Below, piece after piece: positions 9,358 to 14,010 of a stretch of 14,010 nucleotides of DNA. The position numbers and the translations under genes were made by a program. The stretch covers positions 1 to 14,010 of the forward strand of contig JASHZU010000028.1 in assembly GCA_030042375.1 (NCBI GenBank). Direction: 5' to 3'. This DNA comes from Verrucomicrobiia bacterium (lineage in GTDB: Bacteria > Verrucomicrobiota > Verrucomicrobiae > Limisphaerales > UBA11358). The notes under the pieces were generated by a model. The model was not told where the DNA came from, did no database searches, and worked only from the letters and a program-made list of their open reading frames with translations. Each line of letters opens with the position of its first letter. The stretch's first letter is position 1.

Positions 9358-9690
9358 ATGAACGAAACCGAAACACAAATACCGAGACAGGATTCCGACC
9401 TTCAATGGCAGATTGCGTCATTGCAACGCCAGGTATTCCTGCAGTTGCTGGCATTGGTAGTCGTCACAGCCACGATAGTCTTTTTCCTATATTACCAGGA
9501 CCGCACCCTGTCACATGATTTGAATCAAAATCGCCAGCAAGCCGTGGCCGTGATTAATGCTTATAACCGCGAACAGCAGGCGATTAAAAGCTTTGAATCC
9601 CAACTGATTGATTATGCGAACACGCACCCGAGCTTCCAGCCAGTGCTCATGAAGTATGGCTGGAGACCGGGCACTACGCCGACAAAATAG
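9358..9690 (+). CDS. Small single-pass membrane protein of unknown function, second of the pair
   Basis: A 110-residue protein with a short polar N-terminus, one hydrophobic helix at about 28-48 (LQLLALVVVTATIVFFLYY), then a heptad-like, Asn/Gln-rich helical tail (about 50-85) and an end with HPSFQPVLMKYGW. This suggests a membrane anchor with a coiled-coil extracytoplasmic or cytoplasmic arm; topology cannot be fixed. The family is unknown to me. It starts 4 bases after the previous stop with no Shine-Dalgarno, which fits translational coupling. Its last 17 coding bases overlap, tail to tail, the end of the LAB_N gene on the other strand. Confidence 0.7.
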   Translation: MNETETQIPRQDSDLQWQIASLQRQVFLQLLALVVVTATIVFFLYYQDRTLSHDLNQNRQQAVAVINAYNREQQAIKSFESQLIDYANTHPSFQPVLMKYGWRPGTTPTK

Positions 9691-10081
9691 TCGAGGCCAG
9701 TTTCGCCCCGCAATGCGGGCAAAAATTTGAATGGGGAGGGACTCTGCTCCCGCAGGCCGCACAGTCTATGTGCGCCTTCTCGTATCGATAGTGGATGACC
9801 AAATTCCGCGCGTAGGGAATCCAGGAAAACGCATAACACAGGATGAATACTGAATCCCGCTGGCGCACCGCATAAGCCAGCAGCAGGAGCGTGCCGGCCA
9901 GGCTTAACCACCAAAAAATTTCAGGGACGACAACCTTGCCCTTTTTCTCCGTCGCATACCATTGCACCAAAAAGCGCGAGAAAAAAACGGCGGTGCCTGT
10001 CAGGCCAATCGCCTTCCAAATACTCCATTCAATGCCTAAAAATTTATCGTGGTACCAGATTAAGTTGTTCAGGAAATCCAT
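9674..10081 (-). CDS. LAB_N (lipid-A-disaccharide synthase N-terminal-like) membrane protein with C-terminal zinc ribbon
   Basis: A 135-residue protein. Residues about 23-98 match the LAB_N family: FFSRFLVQWYATEKKGK, VPEIFWWLSLAGTLLLLAYA and RDSVFIL, with about three membrane segments. The remaining C-terminus (105-128) is a zinc ribbon with CAAC at 107-110 and CPHC at 121-124. LAB_N proteins occur as a stand-alone domain near glycosyltransferases or at the N-terminus of LpxB-like proteins; they are thought to work in lipid-linked sugar metabolism, but no reaction is proven. The ATG at 10081 gives a family-like beginning (MDFLNNLIW). A GTG at 10147, just after the thiS stop, would add 22 residues and is possible through coupling. 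It is the last gene of the minus-strand chain, which also contains a membrane glycosyltransferase. Confidence 0.85.
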   Translation of the reverse strand: MDFLNNLIWYHDKFLGIEWSIWKAIGLTGTAVFFSRFLVQWYATEKKGKVVVPEIFWWLSLAGTLLLLAYAVRQRDSVFILCYAFSWIPYARNLVIHYRYEKAHIDCAACGSRVPPHSNFCPHCGAKLASTILSA

Positions 10082-10148
10082 AGTGAAATAAGGGTATCGC
10101 AAAGGCGCCGAACCGGAAACGTCAAAAAGTAAAACGTGGTTTCGCACC

Positions 10149-10355
10149 TCATCCGCCGGCGACGATTTTCACAATTTCCAGTTTGTCCCCGGCTTTCAAT
10201 TGGCGTTTGAAAAATTCCGACGGCGCCACGGCGTTGCCGTTGTGCTCCACGACGACACTGCGCGGTAAAAGATTTTGCGCCACCAGAAACTCCTCAATGG
10301 AACAGGGAAGCTGCGCGGCGATGGGCTTGCCATTGGCGATGATGACGGGGTTCAT
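10149..10355 (-). CDS. thiS: Sulfur carrier protein ThiS
   Basis: A 68-residue beta-grasp (ubiquitin-like) protein ending in KIVAGG; the terminal Gly-Gly is the site adenylated and converted to thiocarboxylate for thiazole synthesis. Length, the early NGKPI...EFL segment and the KAGDKLEIVKIV strand before the tail are typical. Its ATG overlaps the thiH stop by four bases (ATGA), so the two are translationally coupled. The partner ThiG and the activating enzyme ThiF/MoeB are not in this window. Confidence 0.93.
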   Translation of the reverse strand: MNPVIIANGKPIAAQLPCSIEEFLVAQNLLPRSVVVEHNGNAVAPSEFFKRQLKAGDKLEIVKIVAGG

Positions 10356-11542
10356 GAGCTGGCCAGCGCGGTGTCCCAGTCCTTCCAGACCGGTTCGTAA
10401 CCGAGTTTCTGAATCAGGTGCGCAACTTCCTGCGGCGAACGGTCGTCGGAGACTTCAAATTGCCCGGTGGCATGGGCGTTGCCATTGGCCCATTCGCTCG
10501 CGCCTTCCTCGATGATTCTGCCGCGGACGGTTTGATGCAGCTTCTCCCGGCCCGCGCCGGTATAGCCGCCGGGTTCGGTATGGCTGCCCGCACTCATCAG
10601 GGTGATGCCCAGCGGAATAAGACCGTTGCGCAACTTGGCGGACTCGCGGGTGGACAGCACAATCCCCGCATCAGGAAACATGAGTCGGAAGGCGCAGATG
10701 AGTTGCGCGAGCTCGCGGTCGGAAATGTGTGTGAGCGGCTGAAATTCGCCGGCGCAGGGGCGCAGGCGCGGCAGAGAAATAGTCACCTGCGCTTTCCAGC
10801 AATGGCGCAGCAAATATTCCGCGTGCGCGGCGACACAAATCGCCTCGTAGCGCCAATCGGCCAGCCCGTACAACGCGCTGATGCCCAGGCGGCGAAAACC
10901 GGCAGTGTAGGCGCGCTCGGGTGTTTCGAGCCGCCAATCGAAATTTCTCTTGGGCCCCGCAGTGTGCATATCCGCGTACACTTTGCGATCGTAAGTCTCC
11001 TGGTAAACGACCAGGCCATCCGCGCCGGCCGCGACAAGCGGGCAATACTCCTCCGTTTCCATCGGCCCCACTTCGAGCGAGACCGAGGGATTTTCCTCGT
11101 GCAAGGCGGCAACGCAATCGCGCAGATAATTGTTGGAAACGAATTTCGGATGTTCGCCTGCCACGAGCAGGATGTTACGGAACCCCTGTTCGCGCAAGGC
11201 GCGCGCCTCGCGTAAAACTTCCTCGACGGAAAGTGTGACACGCAGGATGGCGTTATCGCGGGAAAAGCCGCAGTAAGAGCAATTGTTGATGCACTCGTTA
11301 GAAAGATAGAGCGGCGCGAAGAGGCGGACGACTTTGCCGAACCGCTGCTGGGTCAACTTTTGCGACCGGACGGATAGTTGCTCCAGGAATTCCGCCGCGG
11401 CGGGCGAGATGAGGCAGGCGAAATCGTTTAGCGACAGCTTGCCTTTTACCAAACTGTTTTGGACAGCCGCCGGCGTGGCGGCCAGCGAACGCCGGACTAA
11501 TGTTTCCGGCGCGAGGGCATTAAATTCAGCGACAAAACTCAC
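10352..11542 (-). CDS. thiH: 2-iminoacetate synthase ThiH (radical SAM, tyrosine lyase)
   Basis: A 396-residue radical SAM enzyme that cleaves tyrosine with S-adenosylmethionine to give dehydroglycine and p-cresol for the thiamine thiazole ring. The iron-sulfur site CxxxCxxC is C84, C88 and C91 within NECINNCSYCGFS. The C-terminal BATS-type region has LMSAGSHTEPGGY and ends with a VSDDRSP...PVWKDWD segment that matches ThiH rather than biotin synthase or HydG. The start is a GTG at 11542; AGGCTGG about 5-6 bases upstream is a usable Shine-Dalgarno and the N-terminal length is normal. It begins 29 bases after the outer-membrane gene and overlaps thiS by 4. No TPP riboswitch is visible before it, and the short gap could not hold one. 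ThiH is oxygen-sensitive, hinting at thiamine synthesis under low oxygen. Confidence 0.95.
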   Translation of the reverse strand: MSFVAEFNALAPETLVRRSLAATPAAVQNSLVKGKLSLNDFACLISPAAAEFLEQLSVRSQKLTQQRFGKVVRLFAPLYLSNECINNCSYCGFSRDNAILRVTLSVEEVLREARALREQGFRNILLVAGEHPKFVSNNYLRDCVAALHEENPSVSLEVGPMETEEYCPLVAAGADGLVVYQETYDRKVYADMHTAGPKRNFDWRLETPERAYTAGFRRLGISALYGLADWRYEAICVAAHAEYLLRHCWKAQVTISLPRLRPCAGEFQPLTHISDRELAQLICAFRLMFPDAGIVLSTRESAKLRNGLIPLGITLMSAGSHTEPGGYTGAGREKLHQTVRGRIIEEGASEWANGNAHATGQFEVSDDRSPQEVAHLIQKLGYEPVWKDWDTALASS

Positions 11543-11571
11543 AAAGCCAGCCTAGCACATTTACCGCCCAA

Positions 11572-12321
11572 TTAAAATGTAATCTCAAGCCCCAGATAGC
11601 TCATAAAAATCGGCGCGGAATTCGACGGGCCAAAAATGGCGCGGCCAGCCGAGCCGATCAAAGCGAGATGGCTCGTGAGCGTCTGCGAAAAACCAATGTT
11701 GAAAAGCAGTTCATTCTGGGTAAACGCGCCCACGCAGTCGTAGTGCAATTCGCCCATCAGAGTAAATTTGTCCGTGAGCTCGTACTCCGCGGCCATGCCC
11801 CAAAATCCCTGGTTCAAACCCCGCTGGTTCCACGTGAAACCGGGCTCCGTATAGACATCCAGCCGCCCCCATTTGTGACCGATTTCGAAGGGCAAAATAA
11901 CGCTTGTGCCTTCAGGCGCCACCCCGCGTCCGGCAGAGGATGTGGGATTATTGAATTGCACTTGCGGATAGACCGAGACATCGAGCCAGGATTTGTCCTG
12001 ATCCAAAAAACGCCATTTGATGCCAGCGAGGGAATCTCCGAGACCGCTGATCGCGCCGCCATTGTCCGGCACAACGACATTCCATCCGACCTGGTAGGTC
12101 AATTCGATATGGTCGCCGACGCCATAATTATTATCCAGAAACGGCGCCTGGAGCTGCCACACATGACCGGCATATTGTGAAATGATGGAGTCTTCAATTT
12201 CCCAATTATTCGGGCCGGGGGTATCCGGGTCATCAGTAATCAATGGCGGCCCGGCAAAAGCTGCTGCCGCGACGAGCATCGCGGCCAGGTTTGCGGCAAG
12301 GACAGATTGAAAACGATTCAT
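11572..12321 (-). CDS. Predicted outer-membrane beta-barrel protein, transporter-like
   Basis: A 249-residue protein with a Sec signal peptide: hydrophobic core at about 8-22 and a likely cleavage after AFA-23. The mature protein starts PPLITDDPDTPGPNNWEI, the wording of a widespread secreted family annotated as 'transporter' or MetA-pathway-type (PF13557-like). Alternating hydrophobic/aromatic strands follow, and it ends in LGLEITF; a final Phe is typical of BAM-inserted barrels. About 10-12 strands seem possible. It probably forms a small outer-membrane channel; the substrate is unknown. Its ATG overlaps the stop of the acetyltransferase by four bases. Confidence 0.82.
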   Translation of the reverse strand: MNRFQSVLAANLAAMLVAAAAFAGPPLITDDPDTPGPNNWEIEDSIISQYAGHVWQLQAPFLDNNYGVGDHIELTYQVGWNVVVPDNGGAISGLGDSLAGIKWRFLDQDKSWLDVSVYPQVQFNNPTSSAGRGVAPEGTSVILPFEIGHKWGRLDVYTEPGFTWNQRGLNQGFWGMAAEYELTDKFTLMGELHYDCVGAFTQNELLFNIGFSQTLTSHLALIGSAGRAIFGPSNSAPIFMSYLGLEITF

Positions 12322-12920
12322 GCCGCCCTATTTCTTCCCGATGAATGGCGCAGATACTCTGCGCGCTTGATGGAATATTTCACCGCGCGGCGCTCATCCT
12401 GTTCCACCCAGCCGTGCAGCATGTCGGCCTTGTAATGGAAATCGCATTCGAATCGTAACCCGACTTTTTCCATGACGCGGCGCGAGGCGAGGTTATCAGC
12501 CATGGTGTGCGCGCAAACTTTGTCATAACCCCATTCCCGGAAGGCCCTCTCCAGCAAAGCCTGCGAGCCTTCCGTGGCCAGCCCGCGTCCCCAGGCGCTG
12601 CGCTTGAGGCGATAACCCAGTTCCGTTTCCGGCACGGGCAGCGTGCTGGGACGCAGATGAAACCAGCCGATGAAATCGTTGGTCTCGCGCAAATGTGCCG
12701 CCCAAAAACCCTGCGGCGGCGATTGCCGATAATAATTTAAAAATTTCGGGATGATTTCGCCCCGGATTTTTGCGAAGGGCGTGGGTTTTCCTTTTGAAAT
12801 GAAGCGCATCACTTCGGGATCGCTGTCCAATTCGAAAAGTAATAGCGCATCGTTTTCCTGAAATTGGCGAAAATACAGGCGCGCCGTTTCGAGAAATAAA
12901 TTTGCGGGAACAACATTCAT
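12318..12920 (-). CDS. GNAT N-acetyltransferase, RimJ/RimL-like
   Basis: A 200-residue acetyl-CoA-dependent acetyltransferase of the Acetyltransf_3 (RimJ/RimL) type. Visible marks are the N-terminal ETARLYFRQF and the core strand ETELGYRLKRSAW. After it come the acyl-CoA pyrophosphate loop WGRGLATEG and the NLASRRVMEKVGLR helix that closes the fold. The target (ribosomal protein N-terminus, small molecule or sugar) cannot be told. An in-frame ATG at 12944 exists, but the ATG at 12920 gives a 4-base ATGA overlap with the preceding gene and a family-like beginning, so it is chosen. The same overlap type links its stop to the outer-membrane gene. Placement between a glycosyltransferase-like protein and a barrel allows, but does not show, a role in envelope modification. 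Confidence 0.9.
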   Translation of the reverse strand: MNVVPANLFLETARLYFRQFQENDALLLFELDSDPEVMRFISKGKPTPFAKIRGEIIPKFLNYYRQSPPQGFWAAHLRETNDFIGWFHLRPSTLPVPETELGYRLKRSAWGRGLATEGSQALLERAFREWGYDKVCAHTMADNLASRRVMEKVGLRFECDFHYKADMLHGWVEQDERRAVKYSIKRAEYLRHSSGRNRAA

Positions 12921-14010
12921 CGCTTTTGAAAGACGGCGAGCCAAAATTCGGCGGTCGTTTGGACATTGGTCTGATTGCCTTCAAACCAGCGGTAGACGGT
13001 GGGGCCGTCTGTGGGAATTTCAACGAGCCCAACCAATCTCAGGTGCCGGTTTTGGTAATTCTGAAACCACTGGAAGATGAACGGGTTGGAGTCAGAATAT
13101 TGCAGCCATGAACCGGCAACGTGAACAAAAACAACATAATCGGGATTGGCGCTTTCGACCTGGTGAATCAGTTCTTTTTGCATCGTCAACGCATACGGTT
13201 GAGGCTCCATTAATGGGTAGGCTGAGATGTAGGCGGTGGCCGCGCGGCGCCGGCTGTAAAAATAAATTTGCGGCTCGGAGCCGAGCACGGCGATCCGGCC
13301 ATCCGGCGGACAATGCTCCGCCAGGTAACGCCCAACCTCCACCGATTCCGGAAACGGGTTCGTGCCATAAATCGCGCGGACGGTCTGGACGGGCGTCAGC
13401 GTGAAATAAATGTCTTCCCACTGAAATAACGGACTGATGATGGCCACAAGGAAGATAAGGCCGATAATAATTTGCGGAGGGAAAGCGATTTTCAATTGTT
13501 CCAAAAGAGGCCGCGCCGCGTGGAAGGCGACTCCTGCCAGCAATCCCATAGCCGGGAACATTTGAATAAAATAATGTCCGCGCCAGCCCGGATATACAGC
13601 GGCGACGGAAAAAAGCAGAAAACTTAAAATAAAAAACCGCCATTGATCCAGAGAGGACGCGAAAAAAAGCAGGACGACGCCGGCCAGTGCGAGCATCCAT
13701 AATGCCGGCGCGGCGGCAAGCAATTGTCCAAAGACACCGGCGGCGGTTTCCATGCTCTGTGCAAAGGTGATGACGCTGGCATGGGCTCCGGCATATTTAA
13801 AAGTCCACAGCCAAAACTGGGGCAAATCGCCCGCAGATGCGATGAGCGTGCACGTCAATGCAAAGGGCAGTAAACCGCCCAAAGCAAGCCAGCCGAGCCG
13901 TGTCATAAGCCGGCGATACGATTTCTGGCCAGAGATGTATTCCCCATGCGCCAGCCAGATGGCCGCAAAAATTCCGAACATCGCCCCGGTTTGTTTCATC
14001 ACGAGCGCAA
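12917..14010 (-). CDS. Membrane glycosyltransferase-like protein (GT39/ArnT-like), C-terminal part
   Basis: Only the C-terminal 364 residues are inside the window; the open frame continues past 14010, so the catalytic N-terminus (usual Asp-containing first loop) is not visible. The first residues, ALVMKQTG, resemble the membrane helix 'LLxKQTG' of GT-C enzymes. About five to seven hydrophobic segments follow up to about 13430. The WRGHYFIQMFPAMG stretch (around 13530-13580) is a loop seen in this superfamily. The remaining 170 residues form a soluble domain with VLGSEPQIYFYSRR and PDYVVFVHV, as in dolichol/undecaprenyl-phosphate-sugar-using transferases. The donor would be a polyprenyl-linked sugar and the acceptor a lipid or protein; both are unknown. 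It heads the visible minus-strand chain. Confidence 0.75.
   Translation of the reverse strand, partial: ALVMKQTGAMFGIFAAIWLAHGEYISGQKSYRRLMTRLGWLALGGLLPFALTCTLIASAGDLPQFWLWTFKYAGAHASVITFAQSMETAAGVFGQLLAAAPALWMLALAGVVLLFFASSLDQWRFFILSFLLFSVAAVYPGWRGHYFIQMFPAMGLLAGVAFHAARPLLEQLKIAFPPQIIIGLIFLVAIISPLFQWEDIYFTLTPVQTVRAIYGTNPFPESVEVGRYLAEHCPPDGRIAVLGSEPQIYFYSRRRAATAYISAYPLMEPQPYALTMQKELIHQVESANPDYVVFVHVAGSWLQYSDSNPFIFQWFQNYQNRHLRLVGLVEIPTDGPTVYRWFEGNQTNVQTTAEFWLAVFQKR

Noticed and set aside
9674..10147. Longer LAB_N start at GTG 10147
   Set aside because: It adds 22 residues unlike the family beginning; ATG 10081 is preferred, although coupling to thiS keeps the longer form possible.
11543..11571. 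TPP riboswitch before thiH
   Set aside because: The gap is only 29 bases, and no CTGAGA-type thi-box was seen there or around the preceding gene end.
12318..12944. Longer acetyltransferase start at ATG 12944
   Set aside because: It overlaps the previous gene by 28 bases, whereas ATG 12920 gives the 4-base ATGA overlap seen at the other junctions.

Overview
The window most resembles a moderately GC-rich chromosomal segment of a Verrucomicrobiota bacterium, probably from the Pedosphaera/Limisphaerales side. Three things suggest this: a Ser/Thr kinase with an N-terminal CxxC...CxxC ribbon of the type common there, an Ig-like fragment of 'YQWQFNG' type fused to it, and mostly weak or absent Shine-Dalgarno sequences. 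The placement is inferred from family style; there is no rRNA or marker tree here. No tRNA, rRNA, CRISPR array, transposon or phage gene was found.

Left part (1-7309), signalling. One large plus-strand gene encodes a membrane-spanning Ser/Thr kinase: zinc ribbon, kinase, TM2 domain, about four further membrane segments, then a long extracytoplasmic part ending in a Gly-Gly repeat array. Six bases after it, on the minus strand, ends a three-gene phosphorelay operon read leftward from 7080: a PAS histidine kinase, a single-domain Rcp1-like response regulator, and a REC-PAS-HisKA-HATPase-REC hybrid kinase. The 229-base leader of this operon holds two TACCC/GGGTA dyads and a weak sigma-54-like element.

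Middle (7310-9690), RNA and translation plus two unknowns. On the minus strand lie infA (IF-1, GTG start) and a metallo-beta-lactamase/beta-CASP protein. Reading away from infA on the plus strand are two small single-pass membrane proteins, served by a clear sigma-70-type promoter that would give an almost leaderless mRNA.

Right part (9674-14010) is a tightly packed minus-strand chain. A glycosyltransferase-like membrane protein (cut by the window edge), a GNAT acetyltransferase and a predicted outer-membrane beta-barrel protein are joined by 4-base ATGA overlaps. After 29 bases come thiH and thiS, also joined by a 4-base overlap, and then a LAB_N membrane protein with a C-terminal zinc ribbon. 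thiG, which normally sits between or beside thiS and thiH, is absent. The last gene runs tail-to-tail into the small membrane-protein pair with a 17-base overlap of coding ends.

The segment looks like core chromosome with lineage-specific signalling proteins. I see no convincing new defence or mobile system. The least ordinary items are the mosaic kinase, the dyad-rich leader of the phosphorelay operon, the leaderless small-protein pair, the thiG-less thi pair and the LAB_N/zinc-ribbon fusion.
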